From NCBI RefSeq assembly GCF_003885045.1, contig NZ_RHJS01000002.1:4333302-4397301 (forward strand): a DNA stretch of 64,000 nt, in the 5' to 3' direction. This document shows positions 35,049 to 44,413 of the stretch, one piece after another. A program made the translations under genes and the position numbers. How positions within the stretch are numbered: the first letter of the stretch is position 1; the number at the start of each line of letters is the position of its first letter. Source of the stretch: Schaedlerella arabinosiphila. Its GTDB lineage: Bacteria; Bacillota; Clostridia; Lachnospirales; Lachnospiraceae. The notes beneath the pieces are model-generated. The model was not told the origin of the DNA. It worked only from the letters and a program-made list of their open reading frames with translations, and searched no databases.

Positions 35049-36025
35049 CACTGTGCACCTCCTCTGGCTTCCGCTTCCAGACGTTTTTTACGCTTTCTGA
35101 CCTCACGGATCGACTCTGTTTCTCCCACGCCGAAGTAATACTTTTCGATGCCCTTCTGGATCAGCGTGGCGATCATGATCAGGATCAGCAGCACCACAGC
35201 CATGGCGGACGCCAGTCCTACCTTCTGGCTTTCATGGGCCAGCCTGTTCATGATGACGAAGTAGGTTCCTGTCCCGAAGTCACCGCCGGTAATAACGTAA
35301 GGCGGTTCGAATACGCTCAGGGAGCCGGTGATCGAAAGGATCATGTTCAGCACGATGATCGTCTTGATGTTCGGCAAAATGATGTAGACAAATTTCTGGA
35401 AGCTGTTCGCCCCGTCAATATCTCCTGCCTCATAGAGGGAAGCATCCACCGACATGATCGCCCCGATAAACATGACCATGCCCTGTCCCATGTACCTCCA
35501 TATGGAAGTGGCCGCAACGGAAATGTTGTTGATGCTTGTATCTTTCAGCCAGTAAGGAAGCTGCTCCAGGTTGAAGCCGCACCACTGCAGGACCGTATCC
35601 AGAACGAACCCCCTGGTATAGAAAAATTTAAAAATAAATCCCACCGCGATCCCGCATACCAGGTAGGGGAAAAACATCAGCCCTTTAAACACCCCGCTGC
35701 CTTTTACCCGGAAGCTCAGCACTGACGCGAAGTACAGCGCCAGCCCAAGCTGGATAAAGGAAGCAGCAATATAGTACAGACTCAGCTTAAGCGCCTGGAA
35801 GCAGTCTTTTCTTGTGAATACCTCCACATAGTTCTGCAGCCCCACAAATTCCCGGTCGCCGATGTATTTCATATCATAAAAGCTGAATCCGATCATCTTG
35901 ATAAACGGTATGTATGTAAAGATTACAAGCAATGCCACCGGTACGAGCATGAATGTAAAAATGCAGAGCTTCCGGTTGACCTTTCCCGATTGAACCCACG
36001 CTTTCAGACTCTTCTGATTACTCAT
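35048..36025 (-). CDS. Sugar ABC transporter permease (MalF type)
   Basis: A 325-residue permease with an N-terminal segment CIFTFMLVPVALLVIFTYIP and the EAA loop in VDASLYEAGDIDGANSFQKFVYIILP. Start at 36025 (MSNQKSLKAW); AAGGAG is about 12 bases upstream and a GTG at 36034 lies closer to it, so a start shift of three codons is possible. Second gene of the operon, after the binding protein. Confidence 0.9.
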   Translation of the reverse strand: MSNQKSLKAWVQSGKVNRKLCIFTFMLVPVALLVIFTYIPFIKMIGFSFYDMKYIGDREFVGLQNYVEVFTRKDCFQALKLSLYYIAASFIQLGLALYFASVLSFRVKGSGVFKGLMFFPYLVCGIAVGFIFKFFYTRGFVLDTVLQWCGFNLEQLPYWLKDTSINNISVAATSIWRYMGQGMVMFIGAIMSVDASLYEAGDIDGANSFQKFVYIILPNIKTIIVLNMILSITGSLSVFEPPYVITGGDFGTGTYFVIMNRLAHESQKVGLASAMAVVLLILIMIATLIQKGIEKYYFGVGETESIREVRKRKKRLEAEARGGAQ

Positions 36026-36072
36026 TGATCCCACACTCTCCTTTCCTTATCATGTCATTCCATGCCGGCTTC

Positions 36073-37449
36073 TTAAAATTCCACACCGTTGGATTCCTGG
36101 GCTGCCGTCCATTTCTCATTCCATTCCGCGGCCAGCTCTTCCATGGTCTTGTTCCCGGATACCGCCTCTTCTACGATCTGTGTCGGAACCGCGCCGGATA
36201 CATTGATCCCAAGCTCAGAATCGTTGTTGACGTCGTTGAACAGGTTTTCTTCTCCTGCTGCCGCGGGGCTATTGACCACCAGCTCGATTCCCTCCAAAGC
36301 CTGCAGCGCTTCCGGATATTCATCGCCCTTTACAATAGAAAGGCCGCCTTCTCCCTGCGCAAAACCTGATTCTTCCACCAGCCATTTGATATAGCACATT
36401 GCTGCGATCTGGTTATCCCGGGAGCTGTTGCAGTTGATTCCGTAGTTGTAGTCCGGGCCTGCCGCCGCATACTGTTTTCCATCTACAGTGATGGGGAATG
36501 TCATATATCCGATGTCGTCCGCATTGCTGCCCGCCTGCTGGATCTGAATGACTGACCAGGAGCCCAGCGCCATACAGCCGATCTCGCCGTTGTTCAGCCT
36601 GCCCTTGCTGCCTTCCCAGTCCGTGGTGGTCGGGTCGTCCTCCGTCAGCCCCCGCTTGACCGCCTCATACAGGGTGTTGTAGACTGCATACGGGCCGGTT
36701 CCGTCGCCCCGGTCAGCAAATGGGTCTTTTCCTTTTGTAAGCCCTGTATTGGCAAAATCCGGATCTCCCGTTGCCCCTCCGTCGATGTACGCGTCCCACG
36801 CCGTCATCGTCCAGCCTGCCGCAAAGTTTGTATACAGAGGAATGGCATCTGTTTTCTCCTTGATCGCCTCCAGCGCGTCCAGGAACTCATCCGGAGTCTT
36901 CGGCAGCTCCGTGATGCCGGCCTCCTCAAATACCGCCTTGTTGTATATCACGCCCTGTACATTTGCCATGGACGGAACGCCGTATACCGCGTCCTGGTAC
37001 GCAAAATTGTTCAGCATGTTCTCCTCATAGTTCTCTGCCAGAGTTCCCTTGTCTCCCAGCTTGGTAAAATAATTTCCCAGCTCGTCCTTATCCACATTCG
37101 TAGGCACCATACAGATATCGCCCCAGTCTCCGGTCGTCAGGCGGGTGGTGATATCATTTGCATAGTCGGTGATTCCCTCATACTCAATATTGATATTGGG
37201 ATACAGCTTCTGAAATTCTTCGATATACCCTTTGAAGGTCGTATCCACCACATCCGTCTTGTGGGTCAGGAATTTCAGATCCGCCTCAATATCCGTGTAG
37301 TCCTCACCCAGCTTGATCTGATCCAGAGTCACGTCCATCTCCTGCTTCTCTGCCTGTTCTGTTTCTTTGGGTCCGCACGCAGATAATGAAACTACCATTG
37401 CCGCAGCCAGTGATACCGAAAGCATCCTCCTCATTACATTGTTTTTCAT
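36073..37449 (-). CDS. Family 1 solute-binding lipoprotein for mannooligosaccharides
   Basis: A 458-residue extracellular binding protein. Signal peptide and lipobox: MRRMLSVSLAAAMVVSLSACG, with Cys at residue 25 as the lipidated residue. The mature part is a family 1 sugar-binding fold (YIEEFQKLYPNINIEYEGI, VFEEAGITELPKTPDEFLDAL). It delivers oligosaccharides to the two permeases downstream. Substrate is inferred from the operon. AAGGAG lies 8 bases before the ATG. The leader upstream contains a 133-base miniature element, then the promoter at 37695-37723. Confidence 0.9.
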   Translation of the reverse strand: MKNNVMRRMLSVSLAAAMVVSLSACGPKETEQAEKQEMDVTLDQIKLGEDYTDIEADLKFLTHKTDVVDTTFKGYIEEFQKLYPNINIEYEGITDYANDITTRLTTGDWGDICMVPTNVDKDELGNYFTKLGDKGTLAENYEENMLNNFAYQDAVYGVPSMANVQGVIYNKAVFEEAGITELPKTPDEFLDALEAIKEKTDAIPLYTNFAAGWTMTAWDAYIDGGATGDPDFANTGLTKGKDPFADRGDGTGPYAVYNTLYEAVKRGLTEDDPTTTDWEGSKGRLNNGEIGCMALGSWSVIQIQQAGSNADDIGYMTFPITVDGKQYAAAGPDYNYGINCNSSRDNQIAAMCYIKWLVEESGFAQGEGGLSIVKGDEYPEALQALEGIELVVNSPAAAGEENLFNDVNNDSELGINVSGAVPTQIVEEAVSGNKTMEELAAEWNEKWTAAQESNGVEF

Positions 37450-37483
37450 TGCTTTTTCTCCTTTTTCTTTTTTATTTTAAGAC

Positions 37484-37616
37484 CTGGTGCAGTGTCTCAT
37501 TTATATTGCGCCAAATGAACTTGCCTGAATTTCCATCTGCTGCGTTGGCTTCCATCGACGATACCACCGCATCGCCTTATTGTTATTTGGCTGAAGTGGA
37601 TGAGACACTGCACCAG
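37484..37616. mobile_element. 133-bp miniature inverted-repeat element in the mannan operon leader
   Basis: The ends CTGGTGCAGTGTCTCAT are perfect 17-base inverted repeats (37484-37500 and 37600-37616); TTAAG/CTTAA outside them may extend the inversion. No coding capacity for a transposase. The interior (ATTTCCATC..CTGCGTTGGCTTCCATCGACG) aligns with the interior of the element at 9304-9462, though the ends are unrelated. Confidence 0.85.
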
Positions 37617-37661
37617 CGGCCTTAATATCATATTTTCAGTATTTTCTTCGAATGCATCATG

Positions 37662-37695
37662 AAATTAATTTAATCATTGTTTTAAATTAATTTAA
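37662..37695. promoter_or_regulatory. Palindromic operators of the mannan operon
   Basis: TTAAATTAATTTAA (37682-37695) is a perfect 14-base palindrome covering the predicted transcription start and touching the -10 box. A second palindrome, AAATTAATTT (37662-37671), lies 20 bases further downstream. Position suits a repressor; the neighbouring LacI protein is the obvious candidate. Confidence 0.6.
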
Positions 37696-37723
37696 CTATA
37701 CACCAGTTAACTAAATCCGTCAA
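37695..37723 (-). promoter_or_regulatory. Promoter of the mannan operon
   Basis: Minus strand: -35 TTGACG (37718-37723), 17-base spacer, -10 TATAGT (37695-37700). It lies about 245 bases before the binding-protein ATG, beyond the miniature element. A run of ten C on the plus strand (just past 37730) adjoins it. Confidence 0.82.
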
Positions 37724-37990
37724 TACTTTACCCCCCCCCTATATATTTTTCGTTGTTTTGTCTAATATTCACATTATTTTTTTGTATAAAGTGCATAATG
37801 AGTGATTTTTAAAAATAAAAAAACAGGAGTTAGAAATGTTTGTTAATTAATTTTAACTTCATTTTAATTAATCTAAGACTATTTTAAGAGTATTCTAAGA
37901 GTTGTGTGCAGAAACATTCAAAGGTGTTTTTAAGAATTGTGTACAGAAGCATTCAGATTGCATACAGAAATATTCAGAAAAGATTTATTC
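37724..37990. other. AT-rich non-coding stretch with degenerate repeats
   Basis: No credible gene. Further TTAATTAA-type palindromes occur near 37845-37875. From about 37903 to 37978 three imperfect copies of a GTGTRCAGAARCATTCA-like unit are spaced 20-35 bases apart; their meaning is unknown. Confidence 0.5.
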
Positions 37991-38034
37991 AAAAAAACGC
38001 AGTGCGCATCCCCCGGAGGGTTTTGCCGCACTGC
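37991..38034 (-). terminator. Terminator of the lacI-type gene
   Basis: Minus strand: GCAGTGCG and CGCACTGC close a GC-rich hairpin (37999-38034), followed by seven T. It stands 21 bases after the regulator stop codon. Confidence 0.88.
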
Positions 38035-38055
38035 ATAAAAACGGATGCCGAAAGA

Positions 38056-39072
38056 TCAGATTCTTGACTGAACCGTCTTTTTTTCAACGATTCTTCCGGT
38101 TATGATCTGAACTCCCTCCACATATTTTTCGTGCCGGATCTTTTTGATCAGGGACGTGACGCAGGTCTCCGCCATCCGTTCCAGATCCACGCTGTAGGAA
38201 GTGATCCGTCCCGGATCCATCCCCATACCGATGGGCAGGAAGTCATCGAAGCCCACCACCGATACGTCGTCCGGCACCGAATATCCCATGTCCTCCAGAT
38301 TTTGAATCAGAATATTGGCCGTAAAATCACAGTTGCATACATAGGCGTCCAGATCCCCCTTCTCCGTCAGGATCTTATCATGGGTCTTCCCGTACTTACT
38401 CCGGTCCGAGATTTCCCATTCTTCCCTGTAGTCAATGCCGTTTTCCCGAAGGGCCTTCCTGTAGCCCCAGAACCGATCCGCAATACTGCTTGTGGCGTCA
38501 ATATTTCCCACATACCCGATCCTTTTGTGCCCTCGCCGGATCAGATAGTCGGTCAGCAGGTAGGTTCCGTAATATCCGTCGGAAATAACGGTGTCAAACG
38601 CGATGGACGGCATGTAGGTGTCCAGAAAAAACACCGGCAGCATGGACTGGCTGACGATGGCGTCGATATATGTTTCCCCAAGCTGTCCCACAAGGATCAG
38701 TCCGTCTACCTTTCCGTCCTGCAGCACCTTCGGAGTATTGTTTTCCTGCTCGTCCTCTTTTTTCAGCAGCTCCAGGATGCCGTAGTAATGGTTGTCGTAC
38801 AGCGCCCTGACCACCTTTTCATAAAGCTGCCCGTAAAATGAGACCGAATATCCGTAGTAATTTTCCGGCATGATCACGCCGATGTTCCCTGTGGCTGCAG
38901 GCGCGGATCTGCCTGAAGAGCCGGAGATATACCCCATCTGCTCTGCCACCTGTTTGATCCGGCCCCGCAGTTCCTCGCTGACCCCCGGCTTTCCCGACAG
39001 CGCTTTCGACACTGCAACATTGCTCACCCCGACTTTTGCTGCTATATCTGCCAATGTTACACCTTTAGCCAT
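38056..39072 (-). CDS. LacI-family transcriptional regulator
   Basis: A 338-residue repressor. The N-terminal helix-turn-helix and hinge are VTLADIAAKVGVSNVAVSKALSG (residues 5-27); the rest is a periplasmic-binding-like sugar sensor (IGVIMPENYYGYSVSFYGQL; DDVSVVGFDDFLPIGMG). It is encoded directly upstream of the mannan operon in the same direction and probably represses it until a mannooligosaccharide or sugar phosphate binds. GGAGGGG precedes the ATG. An operator-like palindrome overlies its own promoter region, so autoregulation is likely. Confidence 0.9.
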   Translation of the reverse strand: MAKGVTLADIAAKVGVSNVAVSKALSGKPGVSEELRGRIKQVAEQMGYISGSSGRSAPAATGNIGVIMPENYYGYSVSFYGQLYEKVVRALYDNHYYGILELLKKEDEQENNTPKVLQDGKVDGLILVGQLGETYIDAIVSQSMLPVFFLDTYMPSIAFDTVISDGYYGTYLLTDYLIRRGHKRIGYVGNIDATSSIADRFWGYRKALRENGIDYREEWEISDRSKYGKTHDKILTEKGDLDAYVCNCDFTANILIQNLEDMGYSVPDDVSVVGFDDFLPIGMGMDPGRITSYSVDLERMAETCVTSLIKKIRHEKYVEGVQIITGRIVEKKTVQSRI

Positions 39073-39093
39073 ATTTCCCCTCCATAGGTTTAT

Positions 39094-39147
39094 TTAATCG
39101 CTTTTATGATTAATTCTAAATATACTCAAATTTGCTGCGGTTGTCAA
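39094..39147 (-). promoter_or_regulatory. Promoter and operator of the lacI-type gene
   Basis: Minus strand: -35 TTGACA (39142-39147), 17-base spacer, -10 TATATT (39119-39124). Just downstream TTAATC-N8-GATTAA (39094-39113) is an inverted repeat at the start site. The GATTAA half-site also occurs in the operator region of the mannan operon. Confidence 0.82.
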
Positions 39148-39257
39148 TGTCATATATTGAGAAGGAGAGGATTCGGCAGGTCATTTGTTACTGTTCACAC
39201 GGTGCTGTGCACTTGCTGCACGGCGTCGCGCACCCTGTAACTCGTTTCACGCAGTCA

Positions 39258-40991
39258 TTACCTTTCAATAGGGCCTCCTGGTCGGATAACCGCTTTATTA
39301 TATAACACTTTGCAGCGTTTCTTATGGCAGGCAATCCCAAACTTATGAATCACCTGAATCCCCTCCTGTTCCAAAGCTGCTGTATACCCTTCATCTTCAA
39401 TCTGCTTCATTGCCTTCTTACATGCGGTCTCAAATGTACCGTCTTCCGCATATTTCACTTCCATAATGCATCCAATCTTTTCTGCGGGAATCCTGATCAT
39501 GATATCCATATATCCAGTACCGGATTCTGCATTGGACTTCACAATCCAGCTTTCTTCCGCTCTCATCAGCCCCAGCAGCATTCCATGATAAAAATTTTCT
39601 TTCATCTCTTTCCGGATAAAAGTATCCCGAATGCTGATGGAATCATCCATAAAGCTGTTAAACAGACTTTGAAATGCCGCTCCATCCCCTTCTTTAACCG
39701 CCGAACAAAATTTCTTCCACCGTTCTGTATTGCTTACTGTTTTTGTTTCAAACCAAGACAGGATTCTCTCCTCATAGATTCCACGGATCTCTCTATTGGG
39801 AATTACAAGCCGATGAATCTTGCCGGCCGGTCTTACCGCATCTGTCAAATAACCAGTTGCAAAAAGGATACTCCATAAATGTGTCTGCCTTTTCTGCGGC
39901 TCTTCATTTTCAAAATCAGAGTATGTCAATCCGGAGATCAAGGATTTCTCCACATACTCTCCGGAAATCAATGCCTCGATCTCTGCTCTTGTAGTCTCGT
40001 TAGAATGTTCCAGAATCTCTTTCACAATACGGTTGCTGCTGCTATTCTCCCAATGGGATTCCATCCGCGCACTCCTTGATTCACAAAATTTATCGCATTG
40101 ATTCAACACATCCCATGGGCAGTAAATGTGAGTCTCACCGAACCGGTATCCGTCATACCACTCCTGAAACAATTCAAACTTATCTCCCAAGTCATAGTAA
40201 TCCAGCAATTCTTTCACTTCCCGATCCGTAAATCCGAAATACTCTGCAAACCGAACATCCGAGACCGTCCGTACCTTGAAATTATTAAGCCCTGTAAAAA
40301 TACTTTCCTTCGCAATCTGCAGGCACCCCGTAATCACTGCAAATTCAAGATTTTCATTGGTCTTAAGTACCTGGCTTAAGACAGAGCGGATCAGATTTAC
40401 CATCTGAGGGTAATATCCATTTTGATAAGCCTTATCCAGCGGCACATCATACTCGTCAATCAAGACAACAACTGATGTTCCATAGTGTCTGCGCAAAAGT
40501 CTTGTCAAAAGCTTCAGACTATTGTGGAGCTCTGACGGCTTTTCCAACCGATTCTCTGCCAGCCGTTCAAATTTTACCTTGTCATACTGCATTAACCTCT
40601 CACTTTCCAAAAGGAAATCCAGCCTTGCCGCTTCTTCACTGACAACAGTGCACAACGTTTCATATGCCGTTTGGAAATCTTCCCCTCCAACGTCTTTCAA
40701 ACTGATGGAGATAACCGGATATTTCCCCATATGCTGTTCGCACAGCTCTTTTTCCGCTGCAATCCCCAGCCCCTCGAACAAAGCTGCATCTGTTCCAAAC
40801 TCAAAAAAGGTTTTCAGCATATCTATATTTAAGCTCTTGCCAAAACGCCTTGGACGTGTAAAAAGATTTACACTGCCCCTGGTTTTCAGAAGCTCACTGA
40901 TAAAGCCCGTCTTGTCCACATAGTAGAACCCTTTTGTTCTGATATTGCGGAAAAATTCTTCGCCTATCGGAAGTTTCTTCTTCTCAATCAT
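39258..40991 (-). CDS. AAA-ATPase-like protein with DUF1703 PD-(D/E)xK nuclease domain
   Basis: A 577-residue protein. The N-terminus YYVDKTGFISELLKTRGSVN with NLFTRPRRFGKSLNIDMLKT (Walker A-like RRFGKS) is the AAA-ATPase-like module of this family; VVVLIDEYDVPLDKAYQ is the Walker B region. The C-terminal DUF1703 part carries a nuclease-type IMEVKYAEDGTFETA (E-x-K) near residue 525. Such genes are common, often in many copies, in Lachnospiraceae and Bacteroides genomes; the function is unknown. Stand-alone gene between the lacI and mutS2 regions. Confidence 0.85.
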   Translation of the reverse strand: MIEKKKLPIGEEFFRNIRTKGFYYVDKTGFISELLKTRGSVNLFTRPRRFGKSLNIDMLKTFFEFGTDAALFEGLGIAAEKELCEQHMGKYPVISISLKDVGGEDFQTAYETLCTVVSEEAARLDFLLESERLMQYDKVKFERLAENRLEKPSELHNSLKLLTRLLRRHYGTSVVVLIDEYDVPLDKAYQNGYYPQMVNLIRSVLSQVLKTNENLEFAVITGCLQIAKESIFTGLNNFKVRTVSDVRFAEYFGFTDREVKELLDYYDLGDKFELFQEWYDGYRFGETHIYCPWDVLNQCDKFCESRSARMESHWENSSSNRIVKEILEHSNETTRAEIEALISGEYVEKSLISGLTYSDFENEEPQKRQTHLWSILFATGYLTDAVRPAGKIHRLVIPNREIRGIYEERILSWFETKTVSNTERWKKFCSAVKEGDGAAFQSLFNSFMDDSISIRDTFIRKEMKENFYHGMLLGLMRAEESWIVKSNAESGTGYMDIMIRIPAEKIGCIMEVKYAEDGTFETACKKAMKQIEDEGYTAALEQEGIQVIHKFGIACHKKRCKVLYNKAVIRPGGPIER

Positions 40992-41264
40992 AAATTCACA
41001 CCCACTTTACAGTCTTTTTTCCCTGTAATACATACATTTATCAAAAACAGCATTCCTTTATCCTGCCTTATATATTATCACTTATCGGAAGTTTCCTCAA
41101 TCAGATTTCTGGTTTGTCATGAACTCAAGGAAAAATTCCTTTTCATTCGCCGCCGGATAAGGTACAATGAAAAGAGCATCCTGCCGCCGAACATCCTTGC
41201 AGGCATGACTGCCTGACTCGCTGCTTCGCGGTAAAAGATTTTTCAAAAAAGGAATATACAGACT

Positions 41265-43640
41265 ATGAATCAGAAAACATTAACCAAATTAGAATATGAC
41301 AAGATCACCGCCCTCTTGGAGGAGCAGGCAACCTCCTTCCGTGGACGGCAGCTCTGCCGCCGCTTAAAGCCCATGACCGATATGGAGCGGATTGATACGG
41401 CACAGGAGCAGACGGCCGCCGCATTTACCAGGCTTATCAAGAAAGGGCGCATTTCCTTCGGGGACGCCGCTCCGGTAGAAGAATCCATGAAGCGCCTGGA
41501 GATCGGCGCTGCTTTGGGAAGCGGAGAACTGCTGCGGATCTGCAGGCTGCTGCAGAATACCGGGCGGGCGAAAGCCTACGGGCGGCACGACACCCAGGAG
41601 GAATCCGCGGACTGCCTGGACATTTATTTTGAACAACTGGAGCCATTGACCACCCTGTCCAATGAGATCGACCGCTGTATTCTCAGCGAGGAGGAGATCA
41701 GCGACGACGCAAGCCCCACGCTCAAGCGCATCCGGCGCAGCATGGACAGCATCAACGAAAAAGTCCACACCACGCTGAACGGCCTGGTCAACGGCTCCCT
41801 GCGGACTTACCTGCAGGACCCCATCATCACCATGCGGGGCGACCGCTACTGTCTCCCGGTGAAGGCGGAATACCGGAACCAGGTCAGCGGCATGATCCAC
41901 GACCAGTCCGCCACCGGCTCCACCCTGTTTATGGAGCCCATGGCTGTGGTCAAGCTGAACAATGACTTAAAGGAACTGTACGCCAAAGAGCAGGAGGAGA
42001 TCCAGGTCATCCTGGCCCGCCTGAGCGAGGAAACCGCGGGTTATATCGAAGAGATCCGTACCGACTACCGCTGCCTGACGGATCTGGACTTTATCTTTGC
42101 CAGAGGGCAGCTTGCCATGTCCATGAACGGAAGCCGCCCCATCCTCAACGAAGAGGGCCGGATTCATATACGGAACGGACGCCACCCCCTGCTGGATGCC
42201 CGGAAGGTGGTGCCCATCACGGTCACTCTGGGGCAGGATTTTTCCCTGCTGATCATCACCGGCCCCAATACCGGCGGAAAGACGGTCTCCTTGAAAACCG
42301 TGGGATTGTTTACGCTGATGGGACAGGCGGGTCTGCACATCCCGGCCTCCGACCGTTCGGAGCTGGCCGTATTTCACCAGGTGTACGCGGACATCGGAGA
42401 CGAGCAGAGCATCGAACAGAGCCTGAGTACCTTTTCCTCCCACATGACCAATATCGTTTCTTTCTTAAAAGATGTGGACGAACGCTCCCTGGTGCTCTTC
42501 GACGAGCTGGGGGCAGGTACGGACCCCACAGAGGGAGCTGCGCTGGCTATCGCCATCCTCTCCTATCTCCATGACCGGGACATCCGCACCATGGCCACCA
42601 CCCACTACAGCGAGCTGAAGGTGTTCGCCCTGTCCACTCCCGGCGTGGAAAATGCATGCTGCGAGTTTGACGTGGAAAGCCTTCGCCCCACCTACCACCT
42701 GCTCATCGGCATTCCCGGAAAGAGTAATGCATTTGCCATATCCGGAAAGCTGGGGCTGCCGGATTACATCATCGAGGATGCGAAAATGCGTCTCTCCGAG
42801 CAGGACATTTCCTTCGAAGATCTGCTGACCGACCTGGAGACGAGCAAGCGGACCATTGAGAAGGAGCAGGATGAGATCCAGGCCCACCGCCGGGAAATGG
42901 AGCGCATGAAGGCCCAGCTCCGGCAAAAGGAGGAACGCCTGGAGGAACAGAAAGAAAAGATTCTCCGGGAGGCCAACGACAAGGCCAATGCCATCCTGCG
43001 GGAGGCCAAAGAGGTTGCCGATGAAACGATCAAAAATTTCCACCGTTTCGGCAAGGAAAATATCTCTGCCGCCGATATGGAGCGGGAGCGGGAACGGCTG
43101 CGCAAAAAGATCAAGGATACGTCCTCGTCGCCTTCCCTGAAAACACAGAAGCCGAAGAAGGAGCACAAGGCATCCGACTTCAAGCTGGGCGAATCCGTGC
43201 GGGTGCTCAGCATGAACCTGACCGGAACCATCCGTTCCCTGCCCGATGCCCGTGGAAATGTCACCGTGCAGATGGGGATTTTGAGTTCCCAGGTGCATAT
43301 CTCCGACCTGGAGATCATGGAGGAACAGAACCCATTTTCCACATCCCGGAAAAAACATACCGGAGGCGGAAAGATCAAGATGGGCAAATCCCTCTCCGTC
43401 AGCCCGGAGATCAACCTGCTGGGGCGCACGGTGGACGAAGCCGTCTCGGAGCTGGACAAATATCTGGACGACGCCATCCTGTCCCATCTCAATTCCGTCC
43501 GGGTAGTCCACGGCAAGGGAACCGGCGCGCTGCGAAAAGGAATCCACGAATTTCTGCGCCGCCAGAAGCATGTCAAATCCTACCATCTGGCGGAGTACGG
43601 CGAAGGGGACGCAGGGGTGACGATCGTGGAATTAAAATAG
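41265..43640 (+). CDS. mutS2: MutS2 (endonuclease MutS2, Smr domain)
   Basis: A 791-residue MutS2. Core/lever region at residues 1-320; ATPase with IITGPNTGGKTVSLKTVGL (Walker A), SLVLFDELGAGTDPTEGAA (Walker B) and TTHYSELK. A long coiled coil follows at 510-620, then a KOW-like stretch, and the Smr nuclease domain at the C-terminus (VRVVHGKGTGALRKGI). It limits recombination or splits collided ribosomes in related bacteria. The ribosome site is weak (GGA 12 bases upstream). It leads an operon with the two-component genes 11 bases downstream. Confidence 0.93.
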   Translation: MNQKTLTKLEYDKITALLEEQATSFRGRQLCRRLKPMTDMERIDTAQEQTAAAFTRLIKKGRISFGDAAPVEESMKRLEIGAALGSGELLRICRLLQNTGRAKAYGRHDTQEESADCLDIYFEQLEPLTTLSNEIDRCILSEEEISDDASPTLKRIRRSMDSINEKVHTTLNGLVNGSLRTYLQDPIITMRGDRYCLPVKAEYRNQVSGMIHDQSATGSTLFMEPMAVVKLNNDLKELYAKEQEEIQVILARLSEETAGYIEEIRTDYRCLTDLDFIFARGQLAMSMNGSRPILNEEGRIHIRNGRHPLLDARKVVPITVTLGQDFSLLIITGPNTGGKTVSLKTVGLFTLMGQAGLHIPASDRSELAVFHQVYADIGDEQSIEQSLSTFSSHMTNIVSFLKDVDERSLVLFDELGAGTDPTEGAALAIAILSYLHDRDIRTMATTHYSELKVFALSTPGVENACCEFDVESLRPTYHLLIGIPGKSNAFAISGKLGLPDYIIEDAKMRLSEQDISFEDLLTDLETSKRTIEKEQDEIQAHRREMERMKAQLRQKEERLEEQKEKILREANDKANAILREAKEVADETIKNFHRFGKENISAADMERERERLRKKIKDTSSSPSLKTQKPKKEHKASDFKLGESVRVLSMNLTGTIRSLPDARGNVTVQMGILSSQVHISDLEIMEEQNPFSTSRKKHTGGGKIKMGKSLSVSPEINLLGRTVDEAVSELDKYLDDAILSHLNSVRVVHGKGTGALRKGIHEFLRRQKHVKSYHLAEYGEGDAGVTIVELK

Positions 43641-43651
43641 GAGGGGATATT

Positions 43652-44365
43652 ATGGCAGCAAAACAGAAAATTTTAATAGTAGACGACGATGAAAATATTG
43701 CAGAACTGATTTCACTTTATCTGAATAAAGAGTGCTTTGACACGAAGATCGTATTCAACGGCGAGGATGCGCTGGACGCCTTCGAGACCTACCAGCCCAA
43801 CCTGATCCTGCTGGACCTGATGCTCCCGGGCATGGATGGCTACCAGGTCTGCCGGGAGATCCGCGCAAAATCCTCCACCCCGGTGATCATGCTTTCCGCC
43901 AAGGGCGAGGTCTTTGACAAGGTTCTGGGGCTGGAGCTTGGGGCCGATGATTACATCATGAAGCCCTTTGATTCCAAGGAAATGGTGGCCCGCGTCCGGG
44001 CAGTCCTGCGCCGCTGCCAGCCCTCCAAGCCGGAAACACCCGCGGCGGGCAAGGCAAAATGCGTAGAATACGACGGCCTGACCATCAACCTGACCAATTA
44101 TTCCGTTGTATGCGACGGGCGCCAGGTGGAAATGCCGCCCAAGGAGCTGGAGCTCCTCTATTTCCTCGCCGCCTCCCCGAACCAGGTATTCACCAGAGAG
44201 CAGCTTCTGGATCAGATCTGGGGATATGAATATATCGGCGATACCCGGACGGTGGATGTGCACATTAAAAGGCTGCGTGAAAAGATCAAGGATCACTCAG
44301 GCTGGTCCATCAGTACGGTGTGGGGCATCGGATATAAATTCGACACCAAATCCAGTACGTTGTAG
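43652..44365 (+). CDS. OmpR/PhoB-family response regulator
   Basis: A 237-residue regulator. Receiver domain: KILIVDDDENIAELI with the acidic pocket and NLILLDLMLPGMDGYQV with the phospho-accepting Asp at about residue 54. Winged-helix DNA-binding domain at 140-237 (TREQLLDQIWGYEYIGDTRTVDVHIKRLREKI). GGAGGGG lies 6 bases before the ATG. It pairs with the kinase 48 bases downstream, and follows mutS2 closely. The stimulus is unknown. Confidence 0.93.
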   Translation: MAAKQKILIVDDDENIAELISLYLNKECFDTKIVFNGEDALDAFETYQPNLILLDLMLPGMDGYQVCREIRAKSSTPVIMLSAKGEVFDKVLGLELGADDYIMKPFDSKEMVARVRAVLRRCQPSKPETPAAGKAKCVEYDGLTINLTNYSVVCDGRQVEMPPKELELLYFLAASPNQVFTREQLLDQIWGYEYIGDTRTVDVHIKRLREKIKDHSGWSISTVWGIGYKFDTKSSTL

Positions 44366-44413
44366 GACGCTGCCTGCATCCCGCGCAGAGCGAAATTGGA
44401 AATGGAGACCGTT

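Noticed and set aside
37903..37978. Possible CRISPR-like array in three short repeats
   Set aside because: The units are degenerate, spacing is irregular (20-35 bases), only three copies occur and no cas gene is in the window.
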